A DNA stretch of 64,000 nucleotides, taken from assembly GCF_027924145.1 (NCBI RefSeq), contig NZ_BRVP01000002.1, positions 124,001 through 188,000 of the forward strand. Reading direction: 5' to 3'. The notes under the pieces were generated by a model. That model searched no databases. It was not told where the DNA came from and was given only the letters and a program-made list of their open reading frames with translations. The position numbers and the translations under genes are program-made. Position 1 is the first letter of the stretch, and each line of letters begins with the position of its first letter. Source of the DNA: Neptunitalea chrysea (lineage in GTDB: Bacteria > Bacteroidota > Bacteroidia > Flavobacteriales > Flavobacteriaceae). This document shows positions 26,909-35,415 of this stretch, piece by piece.

Positions 26909-28078
26909 TTATTTTTTTGTTTTAATTTGTTGAATGTCTTTTAAGAATAAGGTTTCCGGAAACTTCGAAAACTTTATTAAGTCGTTTTCTAGTTTTTGTT
27001 TTTTATAAGGCATATAAAAATGATTAACGGTATAATTTCTCCAGAATAACACCCAAGCAATTCCTGAGTATTTTATATTGGGATATAGTACTTCTGTAAA
27101 CCAACCTTCTGTGTTTACTTTTTCTAAACCTGTTTCGGTAAAGGCATACAGTTTGTTTTTCTGTTCAGCAATTTCTTTTACAATTTTAAGATCGTGTTTC
27201 AAAGCCTCAACGTAATCTTCAGTATTGTAAAAATCATAAATATCAATACCAAGGATATCTACATATGCATCTGCAGGGTAATATTTTAAATAATCGTCAT
27301 CAGGTGCTAATTTGTTAGGAGAGTACACATATAAAAGGTTATGCACACCATATTCATCTCTTAGCATTTCTACAGTTTCTCTCCATAGCTTTATATAGTC
27401 AATTGCCGTAGTGTTATTACCTCCCCACCAAAACCATGAACCATTCATTTCATGAAAAGGTCTAAAAATGATTGGTATAGGTTTATCGTTGTAGTTAACA
27501 GATTTAAAAAAATCTGCAACTCGCTTTACCCATAATTTGTAAGTTTCATGATATTCACCTCCTTCTAATATCTGAGGTATAGCAGGTGTGGTGTCCCATG
27601 AATTTCCTCCGGTAACAGGATTTCCTAAGTGCCAACTTACAGTTACAAAACCTCCTTCTTTGTAGGCTTCTACCATTAGTTTTCTCATATCACTAAATGG
27701 TACGCTATCTAGATTTTGATCATGACCATATTCAATTCCACCTATATCAAATCCGAATCCGGCTGGATAATCATTTACTACATCGTGCACATCACTTTTT
27801 AACAACGTTTGCGATGGATCTTCCTTAAACTTCCAACCGATTCCATAAGATGTAGCATCTTGTTGACTAATAGCAAAACCCTTTTCTGAAATAAGAAAAA
27901 GATCTTTATGCAAATATTTTACAGGGGTTGATACCTTTTTGTCAACAAGTTGGGGTTTTTTATAGTTCGCAGTGTAAATTGATTTACAAGATGTAAGAAA
28001 TGTGACTAAGATAAAAACACCTAAAATTGTTTTTTGCGATATTATTTTTATTAATTTATTAAGTTTATATTTTTGCAT
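26909..28078 (-). CDS. GH26 beta-mannanase lipoprotein
   Basis: A 389-residue lipoprotein: the hydrophobic segment ends in FLTSC (Cys31). The GH26 barrel shows GFDIGGIEYG, TVSWHLGNP, acid/base Glu210 in RPFHEMNGSWFWWGG, and nucleophile Glu315 in YAFTETGLE. The large aromatic cluster after Glu210 is typical of mannan-cutting or mannobiohydrolase GH26 enzymes. It is the first gene of the minus-strand operon and divergent from the AraC regulator over a 128-bp region, so that regulator is a natural candidate to control it. Confidence 0.93.
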   Translation of the reverse strand: MQKYKLNKLIKIISQKTILGVFILVTFLTSCKSIYTANYKKPQLVDKKVSTPVKYLHKDLFLISEKGFAISQQDATSYGIGWKFKEDPSQTLLKSDVHDVVNDYPAGFGFDIGGIEYGHDQNLDSVPFSDMRKLMVEAYKEGGFVTVSWHLGNPVTGGNSWDTTPAIPQILEGGEYHETYKLWVKRVADFFKSVNYNDKPIPIIFRPFHEMNGSWFWWGGNNTTAIDYIKLWRETVEMLRDEYGVHNLLYVYSPNKLAPDDDYLKYYPADAYVDILGIDIYDFYNTEDYVEALKHDLKIVKEIAEQKNKLYAFTETGLEKVNTEGWFTEVLYPNIKYSGIAWVLFWRNYTVNHFYMPYKKQKLENDLIKFSKFPETLFLKDIQQIKTKK

Positions 28079-28206
28079 TATAAATATTGTTGAAATACTA
28101 ATTTGTTGTCTCTATTATTTACAAAAACAAAAATACCTATCACATGAAAAATTTGATTGTATTATTTTGTCAAACATTTAAAATAAAATAACAACTTTAA
28201 ATACTA

Positions 28207-29085
28207 ATGGATATACTAAAAAAAGTACATAGAGAAATTACTCCACTTTCGGTTGAAGATAGCTTTTTAGTTTTTGATAGAAAAAAAAAGGAGTTCGATT
28301 TTCCTATCCATTTTCATCCTGAATACGAGCTTAATTTCGTTAAAAATGGGAAAGGTGTTAGAAGGGTAGTAGGAGATTCTCTAGAAGAAATTGATGATGT
28401 AGAACTTGTACTTATTGGTCCTAATTTACATCACGGTTGGATAACTCATGAGTGTAAAGAAAAAGAGATTCATGAGATTACAATTCAGTTTCATAATAAT
28501 TTATTCAACGAAGAATTATTGAATCGTAGAATTATGAAGCCCATTAAAGAAATGTTTGATCGTTCTATTCATGGGATTTTGTTTTCAAAAAAAATATCTA
28601 ACGAGTTGTATCCCAGAATATCTCAAGTATCTAGACTTGATGGTATGGATTATTTTATAGAAATGGTTTCTGTATTACAAGATTTGGCTAATTCTAGAAA
28701 TCAACGTTTGTTATCTACCTATACTGTTAATAGAAATGAATTTGATAACAGCGATAATATAAAAAAGGTGTATGATTATATCCAAAAAAACTTTCACAAG
28801 AAAATTACTTTAGCAGAGGTATCTGAAATTGTAAATATGAGTAGTGTCTCGTTTAACAGATTTATTAAAAAGAGAACTGGAAAAACGTTTATAAACTACC
28901 TAAATGATGTACGTATAAGCAATGCAGCTATGTGGTTGTTAGAAAAAGATCAGAGTATCTCAGAAATTGCTTATAAATGCGGTTTTAATAATATTGCTAA
29001 TTTCAATAGAGTATTTAAGAAGTTTAAGAACTGTACACCAACGGAATATAAAGCCGTTTTTGAAGGTATTAAGAGAGTACTTTAA
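28207..29085 (+). CDS. AraC-family transcriptional regulator with N-terminal cupin domain
   Basis: A 292-residue regulator. The N-terminal cupin (about 20-120) has the metal/sugar-site pattern HFHPEYELNFVKNG and LIGPNLHHGW. The C-terminal double helix-turn-helix (about 190-290) has ITLAEVSEIVNMSSVSFNRFIKKRTG and the AraC signature SISEIAYKCGFNNIANFNRVFKK. It is divergent from the GH26-symporter-GH130 operon and placed centrally in the mannan locus; sensing a mannan-derived sugar and activating the flanking operons is the likely role. Both the effector and the binding site are unknown. Confidence 0.9.
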   Translation: MDILKKVHREITPLSVEDSFLVFDRKKKEFDFPIHFHPEYELNFVKNGKGVRRVVGDSLEEIDDVELVLIGPNLHHGWITHECKEKEIHEITIQFHNNLFNEELLNRRIMKPIKEMFDRSIHGILFSKKISNELYPRISQVSRLDGMDYFIEMVSVLQDLANSRNQRLLSTYTVNRNEFDNSDNIKKVYDYIQKNFHKKITLAEVSEIVNMSSVSFNRFIKKRTGKTFINYLNDVRISNAAMWLLEKDQSISEIAYKCGFNNIANFNRVFKKFKNCTPTEYKAVFEGIKRVL

Positions 29086-29101
29086 AGGTTTTGTAAGGTG
29101 C

Positions 29102-29126
29102 TTATGAGGTATAAATTACCTCATAA
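29102..29126. promoter_or_regulatory. Perfect 10-bp inverted repeat between the AraC gene and the SGNH esterase
   Basis: TTATGAGGTA (29102-29111) and TACCTCATAA (29117-29126) are exact complements around a 5-nt loop. No T-run follows, so it is a poor terminator; an operator for the SGNH gene 106 bp downstream or an RNA-stabilising hairpin for the araC transcript fits equally. Confidence 0.45.
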
Positions 29127-29231
29127 AAGTTGATAAATTTGGTTAATGAAATGAGCATTTTATTCAATTGAAATGGTTTATAGATTACTAAATTTATATC
29201 CAGAAATATTAATAAAACTAGTAATTAAACA

Positions 29232-30077
29232 ATGAAAATTTTTAGAACTACAAAGTTTATCCTTTTAATAGGATTTATCTTAGTAACAATTAAGCTACAT
29301 GCACAAGATTCAAATTTTTACATATTCCTTTGTTTTGGTCAGTCTAATATGGAAGGGCAGGGAGCAATAGAACCTGTAGATACCATTGCTAATAGTAGAT
29401 TTAAATTATTAGAAGCAATGGATTGTCCTAATCTGAACAGAGAGATGGGTAAATGGTATAATGCTACACCGCCAACATGCCAATGTGATACCAAGCTTTC
29501 TCCAGCAGATTATTTTGGAAAAACCATGATAGAAAATTTACCTGATAGTATTTCTGTGGGTATTATTAATGTGGCTATTGGAGGATGCGATATTCGTTTG
29601 TTTGATAAGGATGTTTATAAACACTATGCTTTAACTTATAAAGAGGATTGGTTTAAAAGTAAGGTTGCCGGTTATGGATGGAATCCTTATAAACGTCTTA
29701 TAGATATGGCTAAATTAGCTCAAAAGAAAGGTGTTGTTAAAGGGATTTTATTGCATCAGGGAGAAACGAATACAGGACAAATACAATGGCCTTTTTATGT
29801 GCAGAAAATATACAACGATATGCTAGAAGATTTGTCTTTAGAAGCAGATTCTGTACCAATATTAGCTGGAGAAATGTTGCAAACTGAGGTAAATTGTTGC
29901 GATGCAATGATTCCTATTGTAAATATCCTACCGGAAGTGATTCCGAATGCTTATATTATATCTTCTAAAGGTTGTACAGCACAGGATAATGCGCATTTCG
30001 ATTCTGAAGGATATAGGTTATTAGGTAGTAGGTATGCGTACAAGATGCTTGAGATATTAGGTTATCAGGTACCATAG
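29232..30077 (+). CDS. Secreted SGNH carbohydrate esterase (sialate O-acetylesterase/CE6-like)
   Basis: A 281-residue protein with a signal peptide (ending KLHAQ). SGNH blocks are visible: FLCFGQSNMEGQG (nucleophile Ser in GQSNM), VAIGGCDIRLF, ILLHQGETNTGQ and the C-terminal DNAHFDSEGY that supplies the His. It is shorter than the 458-residue esterase at 10100 and lacks its N-terminal sandwich. It would remove acetyl groups from mannan or mannooligosaccharides. It stands alone between the AraC gene and a convergent terminator. Confidence 0.82.
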   Translation: MKIFRTTKFILLIGFILVTIKLHAQDSNFYIFLCFGQSNMEGQGAIEPVDTIANSRFKLLEAMDCPNLNREMGKWYNATPPTCQCDTKLSPADYFGKTMIENLPDSISVGIINVAIGGCDIRLFDKDVYKHYALTYKEDWFKSKVAGYGWNPYKRLIDMAKLAQKKGVVKGILLHQGETNTGQIQWPFYVQKIYNDMLEDLSLEADSVPILAGEMLQTEVNCCDAMIPIVNILPEVIPNAYIISSKGCTAQDNAHFDSEGYRLLGSRYAYKMLEILGYQVP

Positions 30078-30102
30078 TTACTAATCCTTTTACAAAATAT
30101 AT

Positions 30103-30134
30103 AAAAAAACACCTGTTTAAGCAGGTGTTTTTTT
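30103..30134. terminator. Bidirectional terminator between the SGNH esterase and GH26
   Basis: A run of A and CACCTG (30103-30115) pairs with CAGGTG and a run of T (30122-30134) around TTTAAG. It lies between convergent genes ending at 30077 and 30159 and has a T-tract on both strands. Confidence 0.88.
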
Positions 30135-30158
30135 ATACATAATTATGGGTGTAAATGT

Positions 30159-31145
30159 CTATTTTTTTAAGCTTATATTGTCTTTTGTCAACGTATTTGG
30201 TCTATTATAAACTTCTAAAATACCTTCTTTGTTATTTGCGGTTTCAATCCAGTTGGCCCAAACCATAAACCATGACCATTTAGGTTGTTTTTCAAGAATA
30301 TTAGCTTTAGGTAATTGACCTACTTCTCCTAAGGCAATAGGTTTACCATCTGCTAATTTTAACAAGCTCTCATAATCCTTTTGTTCGTAATCAAAGTGAT
30401 AAACGTCTGTTGCTAAAATATCTACATACTTTTTACCTGGGTAATAATCGTTGTATGCAAATGCCTCATCATAAGGGATATCTCTTGGGCTATTAGCATT
30501 CCAAACCCAAATGAGATTATTTAATTTATGAACATCAGTAAGTCTATGGTATAGCATTTTCCATAATTTAACATATCCATCTTTTCCTGATTTATTACCC
30601 CACCAAAACCAAACACCATTCATTTCATGATACGGTCTCCATAATACAGCAATTTTCTTATTCTGTAATTTTTTGAGAGATTTTGCAATAGTGTCTACTT
30701 GAACTTCCCAACGTTTGTTGAGTACTGTTCCTGGGGTTGTAAGAGCCTTCCAGTCTTTATCATTAATGGTGTTTTGAACACTGGACTTCCAGCCAAAAGG
30801 AGCGTTGTCCATAGGGCGTCCAACATGCCACATAATGGTTATAATAGCACCCTCATTATGCTTTTTAATAGCTTCTTCAACCACTTTATCTCCCGGATTC
30901 TCATTACCACTCCAATACAAATCGGCTCCCCAAATAGCAGGCTTTTTACCTGTTATGTTGGTAACCACATCATAATATTGGGCAGGATCATGATTATAGC
31001 TATGTTGCCCAGATAAAATATGCCCGTTTAAATTAGAAATATAGTGTAATAATGCCTTGGCTTCATCACTCGCATCGGGGTTCACAGGAGACTGAGCATG
31101 TATACTGATGCTTACAAATAGCAATATAAAGGTGAATATTCTCAT
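30159..31145 (-). CDS. Secreted GH26 beta-mannanase (second paralogue)
   Basis: A 328-residue GH26 enzyme with a signal peptide (ending SIHAQ). It has GQHSYNHDP, IWGADLYWSGNE, TIMWHVGRP, acid/base Glu174 in RPYHEMNGVWFWWG and nucleophile Glu274 in IALGEVGQLP. It is only distantly similar to the 389-residue GH26 at 26909 outside the catalytic motifs, so the pair may split roles, such as endo cutting and release of mannobiose. It follows the GH9 gene by 20 bp on the same strand. Confidence 0.92.
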   Translation of the reverse strand: MRIFTFILLFVSISIHAQSPVNPDASDEAKALLHYISNLNGHILSGQHSYNHDPAQYYDVVTNITGKKPAIWGADLYWSGNENPGDKVVEEAIKKHNEGAIITIMWHVGRPMDNAPFGWKSSVQNTINDKDWKALTTPGTVLNKRWEVQVDTIAKSLKKLQNKKIAVLWRPYHEMNGVWFWWGNKSGKDGYVKLWKMLYHRLTDVHKLNNLIWVWNANSPRDIPYDEAFAYNDYYPGKKYVDILATDVYHFDYEQKDYESLLKLADGKPIALGEVGQLPKANILEKQPKWSWFMVWANWIETANNKEGILEVYNRPNTLTKDNISLKK

Positions 31146-31165
31146 GGTGTATTCCTGTCAGTTTT

Positions 31166-33628
31166 TTAGTTTAATAAATGACCTGCAGCTATTGCTAAAA
31201 ATAAGTAGTCTGTAGTACCACCTCCTAAAACATATTCAGTTTGTTGCCATAAATACGGCCATTCAAGAAGTTCAGGTAGGTTAGGGCGTATAAGGGCTGT
31301 TCCCGATCCTATACCACCAGGAATGTAAGAACGTTCTCCACGGTTTATGCCGTACGCTTGCGTTAATGAATGAGCACCAACACCAGATACAAAGGAAGCA
31401 GTATTAACCCCTGGGTGCGTACCTAATACAAAGTTTAAAGCGTTTAGCATATATGATTTAGGGAAATACTCAGGGAAGGCAGTATGGTAAAAATATTGCT
31501 TCATTCCAAAATTTTGAATATCCCAACCTGCACCCCAAATATTTGGTTCGTATGGTACGCCATAAGGGGTTTGTTCTGCCTGAGCTTTAACTTGGTCAGC
31601 GTATGCTTTAGCAGGTTCTAACAAGAATTTTTTAAATTTTCTATTTTCTACGTCATTATAAATAGTAGCAACAATCCATCCTATATTTGTAAAATTTTGT
31701 GTGATGTATTTTTTATGATCCAATAAGTAGTCTAAATATTTTTCATCTTTTGTAGTATGGTACAGTTCTGTAGCCAGTTCTATACGAGCCGTGTTAGGGT
31801 CAAATGAATAACGATCCCATTCTTTTGTAGCAATTGTTAAACATTTTTCTGCTAAGGAATCATTATATCCTTTTAAAACCCTGGATGCAGTGGCTAAGGC
31901 AGCAGCAGCTTCCATTGCACGTTCTGGATTATCTTCTGTAAATACCCAGCGATCATCAGGAGCACCATCTTCTCCCATAGAGATATTTTTACCTGTTGCA
32001 GCATCATAGGTTTCATTATCACTATGATTTGCAGGATCTCCTAATAATACATATTGTCTTTGAGTTGGTACAATAATACCACGATAGAACCTATCTAAAG
32101 ATTCATATCCCCCAACAATAGATAATAGTCCATGTTCAATCTGTTGTAAAATATCTGCTTTTCCATCAGGAGTAAGCATTTCTACTGTTTTAGAGTTTTG
32201 ATCGATAGCAGTGTTATCATAGTTAACCTGAAATAATTCGTAAATTCTGGCAAGCCCTTGAACGGTTTCTGCCTGTGATTCTATACGAAGGTCAAAATCT
32301 CCAGCATCATGCCAACCACCGGCATCTAATCCCGGTACATGTTCTCCTGGTTTAAAAGAGGTAAGTGTAGAATCTCCTTGTATATATCCATCAAAATGAT
32401 TGTAATTGATAGGAGCCATAAGCGCATCATCAAGGTGTGCTCTACCATGCCATACTTTGTATCGGTTATTAACTCTCATATGACACATTTGTACAGGCAA
32501 GAAATATTCTAAGGTAGGTTGCCATACATTTCTGTCGTAGATGCTTTCACTTATTTGAAAAGGAGATGTTTTATAATTTTTGTAGGTAATAAAGTAAACT
32601 CCTGGCTCTGTGATATGTGAAAAATCATATTGATAATACTCATATCTTAAAAAACTACCCCATGTTTTTGGAGTTTTAGTTTCTACTGTTTTAGTGCTTC
32701 CGTCAGGCATTATTTTATGCAAAGTAACCTTAGCTTCAGTATCTTTAGGATCCGTTTCAATCACAGCCACTTTATCTTGTTTTGTGTGATAACCTACTTG
32801 GGATATTTGAACTACCGGATTGTAGATGTAATCTTCAATCATATTAGGTGTTACTACCCATTCAATAGCATTTTTAGTAGCATTTGCCGGAATTAAGGAA
32901 CGAACAATAAACCATCCATTATTGTGTTGTGCTCTACCATCTAACAATTCAAGTTGATCGTTGCCTAAATTTTCAATGGTAATACTTTGTGCAGGCATTT
33001 CAGGTGCAATGCTTAATTTTTTACCACTAGCTATAGGTTCCATTCTGTATTCACCATCCTCATTATAATATCCTGGTCCATTGGCTTGTCTGTTGAATAT
33101 GCCAAACTCATTATCCATATAATAACTCTTACCGAATAATATACCAGGGAAAAATTCTAAATTAAAACCAACTTTACCAACCCATTCGCTAGGTAACGGT
33201 TTGTCTAAATCTACAATGATTTTAAAAGATTCGCCTTCTGGTTTTATCTTTAAAGTATACGCCAAAAATAAATCAGGATATTCTACCGGATTAAAACCGG
33301 TGCGGTTTTTTGAAGAATCAGGAAACTGCATTCTTAAATTAATAGTTTGGTTGGTTGCATCTACACTACGCTCTCCAACTTTAGGTACTGGTTGCCATTG
33401 CCCCGGAGTAGGTTCTAACCGTAAATCTCCGTTGGTTGCAACACGAATTCCATTTTGGATAATCCCCACACCACCTTGGTGACCTTCTGGATAGAAGTCA
33501 TGGGCAAGCATTACATTTACACCCTCATTTTCAAGGTATTCCTGTTTATTTATTTTAAAATTTTTATTCTCATTTTGTGCACTACATATGGCACCTAGCA
33601 AAAAAACTATATAAAGTAGGTTTTTCAT
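31166..33628 (-). CDS. Secreted GH9 glycoside hydrolase (endoglucanase/glucomannanase candidate) with two N-terminal domains
   Basis: An 820-residue secreted protein (signal peptide ending AICSAQ). An N-terminal beta-rich domain (about 25-265) I cannot name is followed by a CelD_N-type immunoglobulin domain (about 268-360) and an (alpha/alpha)6 GH9 domain (about 365-820). Catalytic residues: Asp441/Asp444 in DAGGWHDAGDFD and the C-terminal acid Glu798 in QQTEYVLGGGTTDY. GH9 enzymes invert beta-1,4-glucan bonds; here the likely target is the glucose-containing stretches of glucomannan. It is cotranscribed with GH26 and divergent from the secreted epimerase. Confidence 0.87.
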   Translation of the reverse strand: MKNLLYIVFLLGAICSAQNENKNFKINKQEYLENEGVNVMLAHDFYPEGHQGGVGIIQNGIRVATNGDLRLEPTPGQWQPVPKVGERSVDATNQTINLRMQFPDSSKNRTGFNPVEYPDLFLAYTLKIKPEGESFKIIVDLDKPLPSEWVGKVGFNLEFFPGILFGKSYYMDNEFGIFNRQANGPGYYNEDGEYRMEPIASGKKLSIAPEMPAQSITIENLGNDQLELLDGRAQHNNGWFIVRSLIPANATKNAIEWVVTPNMIEDYIYNPVVQISQVGYHTKQDKVAVIETDPKDTEAKVTLHKIMPDGSTKTVETKTPKTWGSFLRYEYYQYDFSHITEPGVYFITYKNYKTSPFQISESIYDRNVWQPTLEYFLPVQMCHMRVNNRYKVWHGRAHLDDALMAPINYNHFDGYIQGDSTLTSFKPGEHVPGLDAGGWHDAGDFDLRIESQAETVQGLARIYELFQVNYDNTAIDQNSKTVEMLTPDGKADILQQIEHGLLSIVGGYESLDRFYRGIIVPTQRQYVLLGDPANHSDNETYDAATGKNISMGEDGAPDDRWVFTEDNPERAMEAAAALATASRVLKGYNDSLAEKCLTIATKEWDRYSFDPNTARIELATELYHTTKDEKYLDYLLDHKKYITQNFTNIGWIVATIYNDVENRKFKKFLLEPAKAYADQVKAQAEQTPYGVPYEPNIWGAGWDIQNFGMKQYFYHTAFPEYFPKSYMLNALNFVLGTHPGVNTASFVSGVGAHSLTQAYGINRGERSYIPGGIGSGTALIRPNLPELLEWPYLWQQTEYVLGGGTTDYLFLAIAAGHLLN

Positions 33629-33797
33629 GATACTATTTATTCATTTATGATATAAAACTAGGGTATGACGTAAATATACGTTAATACTATTTGATCAATA
33701 TAACAAAGTATTATTCATATATAATTAAAATTAAGGGGTTATATTTTATATTTATTCAATAAATACAAGCTGTTTTTGAGTAAACAATATTAATATT
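33629..33797. promoter_or_regulatory. Divergent promoter region of GH9 and the secreted epimerase, with palindromes
   Basis: The 169-bp region holds TATTTATT-C-AATAAATA at 33749-33765 (perfect 8-bp arms) and ACGTA-AATA-TACGT at 33668-33681. Both are symmetric and could bind a dimeric regulator, but in DNA this AT-rich short palindromes arise often by chance. Confidence 0.3.
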
Positions 33798-35138
33798 ATG
33801 AAGATCAATACATTACTAATTGCTGTGCTTATCACCGTGAGTGTTCAGGCACAAAAAGTTTCTAAAAAGCTGATAGATCAGTTTGATAACGATGCAAAAG
33901 AAGGGCTTATTGACAAATGGTATCCTTTGGCATTGGATAAAGAAGACGGAGGCTATTATACAGATATCACTTATGATTTTAAGTTAGGAGATACGAAAGA
34001 AAAAATGATTGTGACGCAAGCAAGACAAGTTTGGGTTACTTCTAAAGCTTACAAAGAATATGGAGATGAAAAATACTTAGCCTGTGCGGCTCATGGATAT
34101 GAATTTTTGAAAGATGTAATGTGGGATAAGAAACATGGTGGTTTTCATACTTGGGTAAACAAACAAGGAAAACCTATAAAAAAAAGTTATGAAGCTAAAA
34201 CTGCCTATGGAAATGCATTTGCTATTTATGCTTTAGCAGCTTATTATGAGGTATCTCACGATGAAGAGGTGTTAGAATTGGCAAAAAAAACTTTTATGTG
34301 GCTTGAAGAACACAGTCATGACAAAACCTATAAAGGATATTTTCAGCATATGCAAATTGACGGTACCCCAATTGTAAGAACTGAGGATATTCCATCTACA
34401 TCAGATGCAGGTTATAAAGACCAGAATAGCTCTATACATTTAATGGAAGCTTTTACAGAGCTTTATAATGTATGGAAAGATGATTTGGTAAAAGAAAGAT
34501 TAAATGAATTACTACTTATAATAAGAGATACGATTATAAATGACCATTATTCAATGGATCTATTTTTTACTCCTGATTGGAAACCAGTGAGTTTTAGAAA
34601 CGAGAGTAAAGAAGTGATAAACAAGCATTTTTATTTAGATCATGTTTCTTTTGGGCACGATGTAGAAACAGCCTACTTAATGTTAGAGGCTTCTGAAGCT
34701 ATTGGTAGAGAAGATACAGAAAAGACGTTGGAAATTGGAAAAAGAATGGTGGATCACTCATTAAAAACCGGATTAGATACTGATAAAGGAGGTTTTTATG
34801 AAGGGGGATACTATTTTAAAGGAGATAAAGAGCTAACCATTACCAATTTTGAAAAGAACTGGTGGGCACAGGCAGAAGGATTAAATACCTTATTAATATT
34901 GACAAGAATGTATCCGGATGATTCGATGAATTATTATAGTAAATTTGAAAATTTATGGAAATATACTCAAAAATATATGATGGATGCCAAATATGGAGGC
35001 TGGTATTCTTGGGGGGCAGATGTGCGTCCGGAAGTTAAAAAGGAGCTAAAAGGACACGTATGGAAAACCACATATCATAATTTTAGAGCATTAATAAACT
35101 GTAAACATCAGTTAGAGATGTTGTTAAAAAATGAATAG
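33798..35138 (+). CDS. AGE-family 2-epimerase with signal peptide (putative periplasmic mannobiose/cellobiose epimerase)
   Basis: A 446-residue AGE-family protein that begins with a clear signal peptide (MKINTLLIAVLITVSVQAQ). The barrel keeps the three epimerase histidines: His214 (SSIHLMEAF), His287 (SFGHDVETAY) and His427 (TTYHNFRAL). It is a divergent paralogue of the cytoplasmic enzyme at 22688, longer by an N-terminal extension and an insertion near 270-283. If active it would epimerise the reducing end of mannooligosaccharides in the periplasm, before uptake. A terminator follows. Export and catalytic residues are seen; the reaction is inferred. Confidence 0.85.
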   Translation: MKINTLLIAVLITVSVQAQKVSKKLIDQFDNDAKEGLIDKWYPLALDKEDGGYYTDITYDFKLGDTKEKMIVTQARQVWVTSKAYKEYGDEKYLACAAHGYEFLKDVMWDKKHGGFHTWVNKQGKPIKKSYEAKTAYGNAFAIYALAAYYEVSHDEEVLELAKKTFMWLEEHSHDKTYKGYFQHMQIDGTPIVRTEDIPSTSDAGYKDQNSSIHLMEAFTELYNVWKDDLVKERLNELLLIIRDTIINDHYSMDLFFTPDWKPVSFRNESKEVINKHFYLDHVSFGHDVETAYLMLEASEAIGREDTEKTLEIGKRMVDHSLKTGLDTDKGGFYEGGYYFKGDKELTITNFEKNWWAQAEGLNTLLILTRMYPDDSMNYYSKFENLWKYTQKYMMDAKYGGWYSWGADVRPEVKKELKGHVWKTTYHNFRALINCKHQLEMLLKNE

Positions 35139-35175
35139 TTGACGTAGTTATTGTTAACTATAATTTTAGAGTATT

Positions 35176-35209
35176 AAAAAGTCATATGTTTAATTACATA
35201 TGACTTTTT
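35176..35209 (+). terminator. Terminator after the secreted epimerase
   Basis: AAAAAGTCATATG (35176-35188) pairs with CATATGACTTTTT (35197-35209) around TTTAATTA, with further T after it. It marks the right boundary of the mannan locus. Confidence 0.85.
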
Positions 35210-35359
35210 AATTTTTCGGTGAAAAGTATTGTTTCATAGTGTTTTACGTTATATATTTAAAAACCATATCTTATAGTTTACCCAATAATAATTTCCGATG
35301 TTATGAGGGGCTTTAATGTGTGATTTTTTACGATTTAATATTAAAATAACGTACTATTT

Positions 35360-35374
35360 TTTACAAATAGTAAA
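35360..35374 (-). promoter_or_regulatory. Operator copy 1 of the phosphonate-type locus (TTTAC-N5-GTAAA)
   Basis: On the minus strand this reads TTTACTATTTGTAAA, the exact 15-mer found at 35401 and 39230. The element is a palindrome with 5-bp arms TTTAC and GTAAA. It lies 42 bp before the start of the DUF5690-like gene and 41 bp centre-to-centre from copy 2, about four helical turns, which would allow cooperative binding on one face. Confidence 0.65.
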
Positions 35375-35400
35375 ATATTTCACTTTATTTGCTGCTTAAT

Positions 35401-35415
35401 TTTACTATTTGTAAA
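35401..35415 (+). promoter_or_regulatory. Operator copy 2, abutting the DUF5690-like start codon
   Basis: TTTACTATTTGTAAA sits immediately before the ATG at 35416. Binding here could block transcription through the leader. The position leaves no room for a ribosome-binding sequence, which is tolerable in Bacteroidota, where Shine-Dalgarno motifs are usually absent. Confidence 0.65.

Noticed and set aside
33690-33705. TACTATTTGAT near the secreted epimerase resembling the same operator
   Set aside because: Both palindrome arms are absent; similarity is limited to the AT-rich core.
35389-35415. Upstream ATG giving a 427-residue DUF5690-like protein
   Set aside because: It would place an exact operator copy inside the coding region, and the extra residues are not hydrophobic in the expected pattern; the ATG at 35416 is preferred.
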